Source: Chloroflexota bacterium (GTDB taxonomy: Bacteria > Chloroflexota > Anaerolineae > Aggregatilineales > UBA2796). Taken from it: a stretch of DNA of 53,295 nucleotides. A program made the translations under genes and the position numbers. Positions 9,016 to 16,760 of the stretch are shown here, piece after piece; the stretch's first letter is position 1, and each line of letters starts with the position of its first letter. The notes under the pieces were generated by a model that saw nothing but the letters and a program-made list of their open reading frames with translations, was not told the DNA's origin and searched no databases. The DNA is taken from contig JAJPHV010000055.1 in NCBI GenBank assembly GCA_021325095.1, positions 1 to 53,295 of the forward strand, written 5' to 3'.

Positions 9016-9786
9016 GTGCCATACAAGCAAGTCTTTGTGCGTACCTACCCGTCCAGCGCTGTCGGCAGCCGCGACCTCGGCGACCTGCTTGAACTGCTGC
9101 CCGATGGCCGTCTGAACATCCGGCTGGCCGCGACCCCCGAAGTCATTGACATTGGCGTGCATGAGTCCATCCAATCCACCGTCGTCATGGCCGGCGATCA
9201 ACCCTTCCAGGAAGTGGAAACGCCTGACAAGCGCTTCCGGCTGGCGATTGAGACGTTTCTGCACCAGGACGTGACCGAGTTCTGGCTGATCCACACCGAC
9301 AAAGCCAACGGCAAGTTCAAACGCCTGAAACTGAATACAGAATGGATCAAAGAAAGACATGCGCTGCCGCGCGTGGCGGTCTCGCCCCATGGATCATTTT
9401 TCCTGGCAGACGATAGCGGCACAGTCCGGCTGTACGGCGCTGCACACATGGTCGATATGGGCGCATTCCAGGTAGCACATCCCAACACAGAAAACCGCAT
9501 CATCGCCCTGGCCGTCAGCACCGACGAGAGCCTGATCGCCGGACTGAGCAGTTGGAAGGACATTGTGCTGTACAGCGTCATGGATCGGCGTGTGGCGTTC
9601 GTGCGCCAGATCAAGGATAGCGTCGGCTGGTACGATCCGGGGCAGGCCCATATCCTGGTGACGGGCAATGCGGATGCGATTGTGACGGTGGGCCTTAGCC
9701 AGAAAGGTGGCGCCGAAGCCAACCTGTCCGTCAATGCTTTCCGATTTGTGCCTTTGAACGCCGCCCTCAGCGCTGCCAATCGCTAA
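9016..9786 (+). CDS. Hypothetical protein, possible beta-propeller fragment
   Basis: A 256-residue soluble protein that I do not recognise. The GTG start is preceded by GGAGA at a spacing of 10. There is no signal peptide or membrane segment. The second half alternates short hydrophobic strands with Gly/Asp turns ('RVAVSPHGSFFLADDSGTVRLYG', 'IIALAVSTDESLIAGL', 'DIVLYSVMDRRV'), which resembles WD40-type blades. At most three or four blades fit, so this is weak structural evidence. It lies 123 bases after the decarboxylase and before the RIO-kinase promoter, so it could be co-transcribed with the decarboxylase or transcribed alone. Confidence 0.7.
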   Translation: MPYKQVFVRTYPSSAVGSRDLGDLLELLPDGRLNIRLAATPEVIDIGVHESIQSTVVMAGDQPFQEVETPDKRFRLAIETFLHQDVTEFWLIHTDKANGKFKRLKLNTEWIKERHALPRVAVSPHGSFFLADDSGTVRLYGAAHMVDMGAFQVAHPNTENRIIALAVSTDESLIAGLSSWKDIVLYSVMDRRVAFVRQIKDSVGWYDPGQAHILVTGNADAIVTVGLSQKGGAEANLSVNAFRFVPLNAALSAANR

Positions 9787-9836
9787 CCACCAGTCGCCCT
9801 CCGGTCACTCTCCTTGTAATGATCCGTTGATGACCT

Positions 9837-9866
9837 TTGACAAGTCTTGAAAACCTGTGCTATAGT
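9837..9866 (+). promoter_or_regulatory. Promoter of the RIO-kinase leader
   Basis: TTGACA (9837-9842), an 18-base spacer and TATAGT (9861-9866). The transcript should start near 9873, giving a leader of about 270 bases before the kinase start. Confidence 0.7.
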
Positions 9867-9906
9867 GAACGGGGTCGTTTCTTTTCACGAAAGGAGGCAC
9901 ACACTT

Positions 9907-9969
9907 ATGGCACAAGTCAATAGGGTCTCATCGCGGTGGAGTGCGCCTCCGTCCCTGGGGTTGTTCTGA
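9907..9969 (+). CDS. Putative 20-residue leader peptide upstream of the RIO kinase
   Basis: A short ORF with the best ribosome site in the region (AAAGGAGG, about 9 bases before its ATG). It starts MAQVNRVSSRW and ends SLGLF, with TGA at 9967-9969. It is followed by a pair of mutually exclusive hairpins and then the kinase start. A near-consensus ribosome site on a 20-codon ORF in a leader is hard to explain unless its translation matters for the downstream gene. No codon run for one amino acid is obvious. Confidence 0.5.
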   Translation: MAQVNRVSSRWSAPPSLGLF

Positions 9970-10007
9970 TTCCCTTCTGATCTTCCTCAAGCATCAACGA
10001 CAGGCGC

Positions 10008-10085
10008 GCTCCTCCCGACCAGAGTCGAGGAGCATCTTTGGCACGCCTGTTTCCTGCCTGCGTTCCGTCGATCTCCTCGACTCTG
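10008..10085 (+). promoter_or_regulatory. Mutually exclusive hairpins in the RIO-kinase leader
   Basis: Three segments compete. GCTCCTC (10008-10014) can pair with GAGGAGC (10027-10033) in a 7-bp hairpin. Alternatively CAGAGTCGAGGAG (10020-10032) pairs perfectly over 13 bp with CTCCTCGACTCTG (10073-10085). Both folds use the same central strand, so only one can form. The leader ORF ends 38 bases upstream, close enough for a stalled ribosome to influence the choice. No U-run follows, which suggests control of translation or RNA stability over termination. Confidence 0.6.
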
Positions 10086-10141
10086 CACCGGTTCCACTCA
10101 CCTGGCAGAATGGGTTGCCCATCCATAAAAGGATTCGAACC

Positions 10142-11113
10142 GTGTCTCGATACGAGGATTACGATTGGATTGAGGAAGACTTCTCCCGCAAGGATCGCAA
10201 GCTGCGCCGCGCGCGGAGGGTTAGAGGCGGCCACAGGCCAAAGAAGTCGGCACGCCAGCAGATCGATGAAATCGCCGAGCCGACCCCCACCGAAGGTGAG
10301 TTCACCATCTCGTACAGCCCTGCCCGCCATGAAAAAGTGTGGCTGCTGCAATCCTTACAGCCTTTCTTTGATGAAGACCTGCTGACGGACGTGCAGGCGC
10401 TGGTCAAGGGCGGCAAAGAAGCGAACGTGTATCGCTGTGAGGGTCAGGTTTCGACACAGCGCAGCCTGATCGCTGCCAAAGTCTATCGCCCACGCATGTT
10501 CCGAAACCTGCGCAACGACAAAGTGTACCGTGAAGGTCGTGGGCTGCTGACTGAGGAAGGACGGACTGTCAAGACCAACGATCATCGCATCATGCGCGCC
10601 GTCGGCAAGAAGACCGCCTTCGGGCAGCAGATAGCGCATACCTCGTGGCTGATGTACGAATACAACACGCTCAAGCAGCTCTACGAGGCCGGGGCTGCTG
10701 TCCCGCAGCCTTACGCGGTGGACAAAAACGCGATCCTGATGCAGTACATTGGGGATGAACACGGCGCAGCCCCAACGCTGCACGAGATCGAACTTGACGA
10801 CGATGAAGCGCAGCCGCTCTTTCAGGAAGTGCTGCGCAACATCGAGTTGATGCTGAGGCATTCCCTGATTCATGGTGATCTGTCCGCCTACAATATCCTG
10901 TACTGGGAAGGAACCATCACGCTCATCGACTTCCCGCAGGTGACGAAGCCGCAGAGCAACCGCAATGCCTATCGCATCTTCGAGCGCGACGTGCAGCGGG
11001 TATGCGCCTACTTCGCCAGGCTGGGTGTGCAGAGCGATCCAGACGGGCTTGTACGCCAGCTCTGGGAACAATACACCGATCCCGATCTCCCCGAACTGGA
11101 CGATGAGGCGTAG
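10142..11113 (+). CDS. RIO-family (RIO1-like) atypical serine kinase
   Basis: A 323-residue protein kinase-like enzyme. The nucleotide loop is 'GGKEANVYRC' (the RIO STGKEANV-type loop), followed by 'AAKVYR' with the ATP-binding Lys. The catalytic loop is 'LIHGDLSAYNILYW', and the metal-binding loop is 'TLIDFPQ'. These are the hallmarks of RIO kinases, which in archaea and eukaryotes take part in small-subunit ribosome maturation; bacterial roles are little known. The chosen GTG start has AAAAGG nine bases upstream and gives the normal 'SRYEDYDWIEEDF' N-terminus. The open frame extends to a GTG at 9941, but that stretch contains the leader palindromes and no conserved sequence. The C-terminus is acidic. 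It is transcribed alone from its own promoter. Confidence 0.88.
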   Translation: MSRYEDYDWIEEDFSRKDRKLRRARRVRGGHRPKKSARQQIDEIAEPTPTEGEFTISYSPARHEKVWLLQSLQPFFDEDLLTDVQALVKGGKEANVYRCEGQVSTQRSLIAAKVYRPRMFRNLRNDKVYREGRGLLTEEGRTVKTNDHRIMRAVGKKTAFGQQIAHTSWLMYEYNTLKQLYEAGAAVPQPYAVDKNAILMQYIGDEHGAAPTLHEIELDDDEAQPLFQEVLRNIELMLRHSLIHGDLSAYNILYWEGTITLIDFPQVTKPQSNRNAYRIFERDVQRVCAYFARLGVQSDPDGLVRQLWEQYTDPDLPELDDEA

Positions 11114-11221
11114 CGCAGGCTCAGGCTGCCCACAGCAATTGATACAGTGATTGATGCGGTGTCGGGGCGGGATGACTGACCCCCGCAAAGGGCATAGAAA
11201 GGGGACAGATCGGCATAATCA

Positions 11222-11254
11222 ACAGGGCGCTGTCGCACCATGACAGCGCCCTGT
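11222..11254. terminator. Bidirectional hairpin between convergent genes
   Basis: A perfect 13-bp stem (ACAGGGCGCTGTC / GACAGCGCCCTGT) with a 7-base loop lies between the convergent RIO-kinase and DoxX genes. There is no strong T-run on either side, but position and stem strength fit a shared transcription end. Confidence 0.6.
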
Positions 11255-11289
11255 TGTGCCTCTGGTTTCCTGACGGCTTTGGAGCAGCC

Positions 11290-11805
11290 TTAGCTGGTCT
11301 GGGCGGTCTGAGCGCGCGCATGACCAACTGTCGTCAGCAGCGCTATCACTGCGCCGATCAGAATCACCACACCGCTCACCACAAACATCTGTGACGGCGG
11401 CCAGCTATAGGCGATGAAATGGTCCAGCGCATAGGTCGTTGGCGCAGCCAGGCCGATCCACAGGGCGTTGGCAATCAGCACCAGTGGATACTCAAAGCCG
11501 CCATTGCTGTTCCACAGCCCTTTCGGGAAGTGAGCCGCGACAATAGCGACCAGCCTGTCGCCAATGATCAATGCGGCGCCAATCGGGGCCAGAAAGCCCA
11601 ATGCCACCGACAGCCCGCCCAGCAACTCAACCAGGCCCGCAACCACTGCCCAGAACCGGGCTGGCCGGAAGCCCTGTTGTTGAGTCATCTGGGTCGTGCC
11701 TTCCAACCCCTTGCCATCAAACCAGCCAAAGAGCTTGCGCGCTCCGTGACCGATGAACAAGAGGCCGATAAGGATGCGTGTGATGGTCAGTAGAATATCT
11801 AACAT
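11290..11805 (-). CDS. DoxX-family membrane protein
   Basis: A 171-residue protein with four hydrophobic segments: about residues 5-22, 50-75, 80-115 and 140-162. The DoxX signature 'RILIGLLFIGHGARKLFGWF' is at the N-terminus, and 'GLVELLGGLSVALGFLAPIGA' lies in the middle. Family members are quinone-linked or oxidative-stress-related membrane proteins with poorly defined activity. The ribosome site, AAGGAGGTGAT five bases before the ATG, is a perfect complement of the 16S rRNA 3' end, so strong translation is expected. It is a single gene, divergent from the small membrane protein at 12001. Confidence 0.85.
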   Translation of the reverse strand: MLDILLTITRILIGLLFIGHGARKLFGWFDGKGLEGTTQMTQQQGFRPARFWAVVAGLVELLGGLSVALGFLAPIGAALIIGDRLVAIVAAHFPKGLWNSNGGFEYPLVLIANALWIGLAAPTTYALDHFIAYSWPPSQMFVVSGVVILIGAVIALLTTVGHARAQTAQTS

Positions 11806-12000
11806 CGCACATCACCTCCTTGTCAGTGCGGCATCTGACTGTATGGAGTCTTACCTTTCTCTCGCCTCGTATCTTTTCTCGATCATTCCGTAGCACAATT
11901 TCATCGATTCAGCGTTAGCGTCGCGTAAGATTTCCATAAGAACTGGAGCCGTGCATTAGAATCCGGCACAATCGATTGGCCGTTCTCAAAAAGGTGAGTA

Positions 12001-12438
12001 ATGTTGACCATTCCGCCCTATCCCAAATGGCTCTCGGCGCTGACCCTGATCTACGGTGTATTCACTTTCATGTGGATGGGCGCAGAGGACAGTGTCTGGC
12101 TGGTCACCGTGCTTGGGCTGGGGTTAGCGTTGTTGTGTGTGGCGCACGGCGTCTTCCGGCTGAAAGGCCGGACGTTCGCACCCCGTCTGTGGGTTCCGGC
12201 TGCCATCATTCTGGGGGCGGCCACCGGGGCAGGGACAGCGTTAATAACCATGCTCTTCATGGTCATGAAGGTCTCGCTGCACAACCACCTCTACCCCGAC
12301 TATCCGTTCCCACTGATCAGCGGCATCGCCGGGCGACTGCTGCCCTGGACGGCTGCCGGGGCGCTGGTCGGGCTGGCATTGGCGCTGATTCTCTACCGCG
12401 CGCCGGACTCGAACGATTCGTCCGGCGCTTCCAGTTGA
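12001..12438 (+). CDS. Small four-helix membrane protein of unknown function
   Basis: A 145-residue protein with four predicted membrane segments: about residues 10-28, 30-52, 66-92 and 108-132. The start is ATG, with AAGGTGA four bases upstream. The last residues (PDSNDSSGASS) are polar. I recognise no family. Its 3' end overlaps the 3' end of the minus-strand TPR gene by 46 bases, so both C-termini are encoded by the same DNA on opposite strands. Confidence 0.65.
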   Translation: MLTIPPYPKWLSALTLIYGVFTFMWMGAEDSVWLVTVLGLGLALLCVAHGVFRLKGRTFAPRLWVPAAIILGAATGAGTALITMLFMVMKVSLHNHLYPDYPFPLISGIAGRLLPWTAAGALVGLALALILYRAPDSNDSSGASS

Positions 12439-13082
12439 GCGCGATCCGGACGCTTGAGGGGTGGCGGGCTGCCGGCTGATTTGGGCTGCGCAGGCATGTT
12501 TTTGTGCAGTTCTTTGGCCCAGGCCGCCACGTCCTTCAGGCGTTTGTCGTGGGCCGGGAACAGTTTCTCTGCGGCCTCAATGTCGGAGATAGCTTTGGCG
12601 TCGTCCCCGGCGTAGTGATGGGCCACCGCCCGGTAGAACCAGATTTCGGGGCGCAGTGGCGCGCGCTTCTGGGCCTCGTCGAAGTGTTTGACGGCGGACT
12701 CGTACTCACCGCGCCGGAAATCCAGGATGCCCAGGGCGTAATGGGCCAACCATTGGCGCTTGCTCAGTTTCAGCGCATATTGTAGGTCGAGTTCGGCCTC
12801 TTCTTCGTGATTGTTTTCCAGGTGAAAGAGGCCGCGCGTGGCGTAAAACTCGGCGTGGCCCCGGTCATAGTAAATGGCCTCGGACAGATCGAGGATGGCG
12901 TTCTCAAGGTCGCCTTTCTCGTAGGCTTCCAGCCCGCGCCGATAGTAGGCTTCGGCGTGTTCACGGGTCAACCCCAGCCGCCGCGCCAGCGCTTCGCGGC
13001 CTTCGTCCATCGAAACCTGTTCGGGCGATTGCACCTGCTCACGCTTGATCAGGTTGCGGTTCTTGTCCGGGGTATCCGACAT
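12393..13082 (-). CDS. TPR-repeat protein
   Basis: A 229-residue cytoplasmic protein with about four tetratricopeptide repeats between residues 40 and 190. Examples are 'AEAYYRRGLEAYEKGDLENAILDLSEAI', 'AEFYATRGLFHLENNHEEEAELDLQYAL' and 'PEIWFYRAVAHHYAGDDAKAISDIEAA'. There is no signal or catalytic domain, so it is probably a protein-interaction scaffold. Its start lies 69 bases past the stop codon of the neighbouring gene, the first giant histidine kinase at 13152, which is on the same strand and upstream in transcription, so the two may be co-transcribed. The gap holds a copy of the dispersed palindrome. Confidence 0.82.
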   Translation of the reverse strand: MSDTPDKNRNLIKREQVQSPEQVSMDEGREALARRLGLTREHAEAYYRRGLEAYEKGDLENAILDLSEAIYYDRGHAEFYATRGLFHLENNHEEEAELDLQYALKLSKRQWLAHYALGILDFRRGEYESAVKHFDEAQKRAPLRPEIWFYRAVAHHYAGDDAKAISDIEAAEKLFPAHDKRLKDVAAWAKELHKNMPAQPKSAGSPPPLKRPDRAQLEAPDESFESGAR

Positions 13083-13102
13083 GCTAACTTAACCTCCTGC
13101 GT

Positions 13103-13147
13103 CGCCTTCCCCGCTCTGCAAATTGGAGCGGGGCCGGAGGGTAAGGT
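13103..13147. repeat. Dispersed palindrome between kinase and TPR genes
   Basis: CCCCGCTC (13109-13116) / GAGCGGGG (13126-13133), followed by GGAGGGTAAGGT. It is a diverged copy that ends 4 bases from the kinase stop codon. Confidence 0.6.
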
Positions 13148-13151
13148 CTAC

Positions 13152-16100
13152 CTAACCCGCCGCCAGCGGCAGCGTCAGGGCAAAAACGCTCCCGCCCGTC
13201 GGGTTGTCTTCAATCCAGATCGTACCGCCATGCGCCTCAACGGTCAGACGGCAGAACGTCAGGCCCAGGCCCGTCCCCCGACGATGGCCTTTGTTGCCGG
13301 TATCGATCTGCTGAAAGCGCTCGAAGATGCGTACTTTGTAATCGTCCGGGATGCCAGGGCCGTTGTCCAGTACCTCGACGAGCACCCGGTTGTCCGTCGT
13401 ACAGCGGGCGCGAATCTGGACCAGCCCACCTACCGGCGTGAACTTGAGCGCGTTATCGACCAGGTTGAGCAACACCCGCTCAATTTTGTTGCCGTCAATT
13501 GCCAGCGGCGGCAGATCATCGGGCACAATGATGTCTACGGTGATGTCCAGTTCTTCGGCCAGGGGCGCAAGCTCCGCGCGGACGCTTTCCGCGATGGGGC
13601 GCAATTCAAACTGGCCGATTTCCAGTGTCATGTTGCCGCTTTCCATCTTAGCGATGTCCAGCAGCGAATCGACCAGATGCAGCAGTTTGCGCAGCGCCCG
13701 CTGCGAGACTTCCGTCGTCTTTTTCACGGAGCGGCCAACCGGATCGTCGGCGGGCACGATCTCGCTCAGGAGCTTCATGCTGGTGCTGATGGCAGTTAGC
13801 GGGCTGCGCAGGTCATGGACGATCATCCGCGACAGGTCTTCGCGCGTCTGGGCCAGTTCGCGCTCCTCGGTGGCGTCGTTAAAGACCATGAGCAGGCCGA
13901 TATTCTTGCCGTTCTGGTCGGAGACGGCCACAATCGTGCGATCAATGAAGCGAATCGGCCCGCGTTCCAGGCGGTAAGAAAGCCGTCCGCCGCCCTGCCA
14001 GGCCGAGAGCGCCAGTGTCTCGAACAGCCCCATCAGGGTCTCCCTGTCCGGGAAGCCCAACCGTTCGGCAAAAGACAGTTCAGTCCGGGAGAGAATCACG
14101 TCCAGCCGCTCGCCGACGATAGAGGCCGGGTCGATGCCAAGCAGCAGCAGGACGCGCGGATTCGCCAGCGCGACCTTGCCATCCATTTCAAACAGGATCA
14201 CCGCCTCGTGCATCGAATCCAGGATCACCTGCAAACGATTATGACTCTCCTGAATCCACTCGAAGACGCGGGCGTTTTCGATGGCAATCGAGGCCAGGTT
14301 TGCCAACTGGCTGACGAAGGCGATGTCATCCTGCGGATAGGCGTCGACAGCCTGGCTTTCCAGCGTCAGCACGCCCAGTACGTCGAAGTCGCGCACCAGC
14401 GGCACGCTCAGTTGCGCCCTGAGTTGCTCCGCCGTGCTGTCGCTCAGTTTGCCGTTGCGTTCGACGACGGTCTGTCCGGTTGCATACGCCTGGCTGACCG
14501 TATGCTGCTGCATCAAGTGACCCTCCCGGACGTGTGTATCGCCCCGGCTGGCGACCAGGGTCGGCGTAAACTGACCACTCGTCCGCACGGTGATAGCACC
14601 GCCAGTGGATCGCGTGGCTTCAATCGCTCTGTCCAGCACCAATTCGAAGATGTTGTTCAGGTTGAGCGTGGACGACAGTTCTTTGTTGATAGAGGCCAAT
14701 GCTGAGATTTGTTCGATACGGCGTTCCAGCGCTTCGTCGGTCTGTCGGTACAGCCGTGCATTGCTGATCGACAACGCCGACTGGTTGGCGAACGTGCGCA
14801 GCAGTTCGATCTCGTCGTCTGTGAAGGGGCGCGGCTCGCGGTAGTACGCTACCAGGATGCCCAGCGCCGTATCGCCGTGCCACATCGGCAGTTCGATCCA
14901 GGCGTTGATCTGTTCGCGCCGCATTACGTCGTAAATGCCCGCCGCACGGGGATCAAGCCGCGCGTTCTGGATGACCAGGGGTTGCAGACCGCTCTCCAGG
15001 CTCAACGGAGTCGGGACATCGGCGCTGAAGTGTTCGCTCAGGCCCCAACTCCTCACCATTTTCAGTGTCTGATGGGCTTCATCGGTCCACACGAACACCG
15101 CCACACTGCTGGCCTCGGCCACCGTAAGCGCCGCTTGCGCAACCATATCCAGCACCCGGTCAGGGTCGAGCGTCCCGCCCAACTGGGTCGAAAGGTTGTT
15201 GAGGTGCGCCAACTGGCGGGCACGTTCCTGCACCTGCCGGTAAAGCTGTGCATTTTCAATGGCAATGCTGGACTGGGTGGCGATGGCGACCAGCAGGCGT
15301 TGATCGCGCGCCGTGAACTGGCGGTACGGATCGTCCAACCCGACGGCGATGCAGCCCAGTGCCCGGTCAGGAGCCAGTAACGGCACGCCCAGCCACGAAG
15401 TCAGGTTCCCCGCCGGCGGCACCAGACCCATCGCACGTGCTCGTTGTGCCGGGTTTTGCGCCAGCAACAGGGGTGCTTTAGTGACGATGACGTGGTCGAT
15501 GATGTCCATGCCCATTTCGCGCGGTGGAATGTTGATGCGCTGCCAGTGCCTGGTGGACAGCGGAAAGATCAGCAGGTTGCGGCTCTGGTCGTACAGGGCC
15601 AGCGTAAACATCTGCACTTCGAGCAGGGTGGCGACCTGAAGGTGGATCGTTTCCATCAGCACGCCCAGGTCAAGGTGGGTACGCATGGCGCTGTTCACGG
15701 CGGACAGCGAGCGCAACTCGACCACCTGCTGCCGATAACGCAACTGGCCGCGGCCCAGTTCGGTTGCACCGATTGCCATGCACAGCAGCCCGATAATCAG
15801 AACTGCCGATCCGCCGATAGATTGCGTGAACAGCAGCGCCGCGACGATAACCAGGGGCATCGGCAGTACTATCGCCAGCGCGATTGCCACCCGGTTCTGG
15901 GCGAACACGTCTTGTGGCTTGAGACCGCGCCAGCGCACCGCCAGCGCATAGATGCCAAGATAGAGCGCTGCCGACACGACGATCAACACCGCCAGCGGGA
16001 TCGCGTCAACCGCACGCAAGGCGTTCAACGGCAGTCGCCCGTTCATCGCCCGGTAGGCCATGCCACCCGCGATCAGGCTCAGGGTCAGTTGGGAAGCAGC

Positions 16101-16478
16101 CATCATCGGCCATTCGATCAGGTAGCGATGCAGACGAAAGCCGCGCTGGTTCTCGAAGACAATCCACAACGCGCGCAGCAGGCCGCCCATCATGGCCCCG
16201 ATAGCAATGACGCCGAACGCCTCGTAGCTGCCCTCGGCTCGGCCCAGGCTGAGGTAAACAAGCAGCCCCGCAGCATAGCCCAGGCTGATCGAATCACGTA
16301 GCAAAGGCACTTCGACGTTGACGACGAAGGCCACCAGACCAATCATGACGATGCTGATGCGTGGGTCGATGAAGAACGTGACTGGCCGCTGCGGCGCCAC
16401 GCTGACGAGCGCCAACAGGGTCAGCATTCCAAGCAGCCACGGCAGCCAGGGCGTAGGCGAGCGTCGAATCATCGGCAA
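13152..16478 (-). CDS. Giant membrane sensor histidine kinase, 3 GAF + PAS
   Basis: A 1108-residue sensor kinase. The N-terminal 250 residues hold about 7-8 hydrophobic segments resembling a membrane-integral sensor (MASE-like). Three GAF domains follow at about 270-415, 425-580 and 595-740; each ends in a helix of the type 'QSSIAIENAQLYRQ'. A PAS domain lies near 750-860. The HisKA H-box 'MIVHDLRSPLTAIS' is at about residue 887. The ATPase boxes are 'LVDNALKFTP' (N), 'DNGPGIP' (G1) and 'GTGLGL' (G2). All catalytic motifs are intact. No receiver domain or response-regulator gene is nearby, so its partner is elsewhere. The adjacent gene at 16761 is a clear paralogue transcribed in the same direction, 280 bases away. 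Confidence 0.92.
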   Translation of the reverse strand: MPMIRRSPTPWLPWLLGMLTLLALVSVAPQRPVTFFIDPRISIVMIGLVAFVVNVEVPLLRDSISLGYAAGLLVYLSLGRAEGSYEAFGVIAIGAMMGGLLRALWIVFENQRGFRLHRYLIEWPMMAASQLTLSLIAGGMAYRAMNGRLPLNALRAVDAIPLAVLIVVSAALYLGIYALAVRWRGLKPQDVFAQNRVAIALAIVLPMPLVIVAALLFTQSIGGSAVLIIGLLCMAIGATELGRGQLRYRQQVVELRSLSAVNSAMRTHLDLGVLMETIHLQVATLLEVQMFTLALYDQSRNLLIFPLSTRHWQRINIPPREMGMDIIDHVIVTKAPLLLAQNPAQRARAMGLVPPAGNLTSWLGVPLLAPDRALGCIAVGLDDPYRQFTARDQRLLVAIATQSSIAIENAQLYRQVQERARQLAHLNNLSTQLGGTLDPDRVLDMVAQAALTVAEASSVAVFVWTDEAHQTLKMVRSWGLSEHFSADVPTPLSLESGLQPLVIQNARLDPRAAGIYDVMRREQINAWIELPMWHGDTALGILVAYYREPRPFTDDEIELLRTFANQSALSISNARLYRQTDEALERRIEQISALASINKELSSTLNLNNIFELVLDRAIEATRSTGGAITVRTSGQFTPTLVASRGDTHVREGHLMQQHTVSQAYATGQTVVERNGKLSDSTAEQLRAQLSVPLVRDFDVLGVLTLESQAVDAYPQDDIAFVSQLANLASIAIENARVFEWIQESHNRLQVILDSMHEAVILFEMDGKVALANPRVLLLLGIDPASIVGERLDVILSRTELSFAERLGFPDRETLMGLFETLALSAWQGGGRLSYRLERGPIRFIDRTIVAVSDQNGKNIGLLMVFNDATEERELAQTREDLSRMIVHDLRSPLTAISTSMKLLSEIVPADDPVGRSVKKTTEVSQRALRKLLHLVDSLLDIAKMESGNMTLEIGQFELRPIAESVRAELAPLAEELDITVDIIVPDDLPPLAIDGNKIERVLLNLVDNALKFTPVGGLVQIRARCTTDNRVLVEVLDNGPGIPDDYKVRIFERFQQIDTGNKGHRRGTGLGLTFCRLTVEAHGGTIWIEDNPTGGSVFALTLPLAAG

Positions 16479-16601
16479 GCTCCCGATCTACACAATAGCA
16501 AGCGGAGCGAATCGCCCGGCGTTGATTGGGATTTTACAATCAGTGACAGGCTTTAAGCAATAGGAGCGATGGCGGTTTGGGGGCGTTCCAGAAAAGCGCT
16601 G

Positions 16602-16698
16602 GCCCTCACTCCGACCCCTCGCCCGTGCCGGGCGAGGCCCCACCGCGCCGGACGCCTCTTCTCCCATATTGGGGAAAAAAGGCAGAGGTTGAGGGGAA
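16602..16698. repeat. Diverged dispersed palindrome between the two kinases
   Basis: CCCTCACTCCGACCCCTCGCCCG and GCCGGGCGAGGCC form one hairpin. CCTCTTCTCCC...GGGGAAAAAAGGCAGAGG...GAGGGGA forms a second. It is related to the other copies but is about 60 bases from the nearest stop codon. Confidence 0.5.
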
Positions 16699-16760
16699 CA
16701 CATCTGCAATGCACCCCGGCTGCTTGCCGCAGGCCAGGTTTATCAAGCCAGCAGCACCGA

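Noticed and set aside
9941..10141. Upstream GTG start adding 67 residues to the RIO kinase
   Set aside because: The extension has no conserved sequence, overlaps a better-supported 20-codon ORF and contains perfect alternative hairpins; the GTG at 10142 has a proper ribosome site and gives a normal N-terminus.
11806..11822. ATCACCTCCTT, identical to the 3' end of 16S rRNA
   Set aside because: It is the complement of a perfect Shine-Dalgarno sequence just before the minus-strand DoxX start; no rRNA sequence lies around it.
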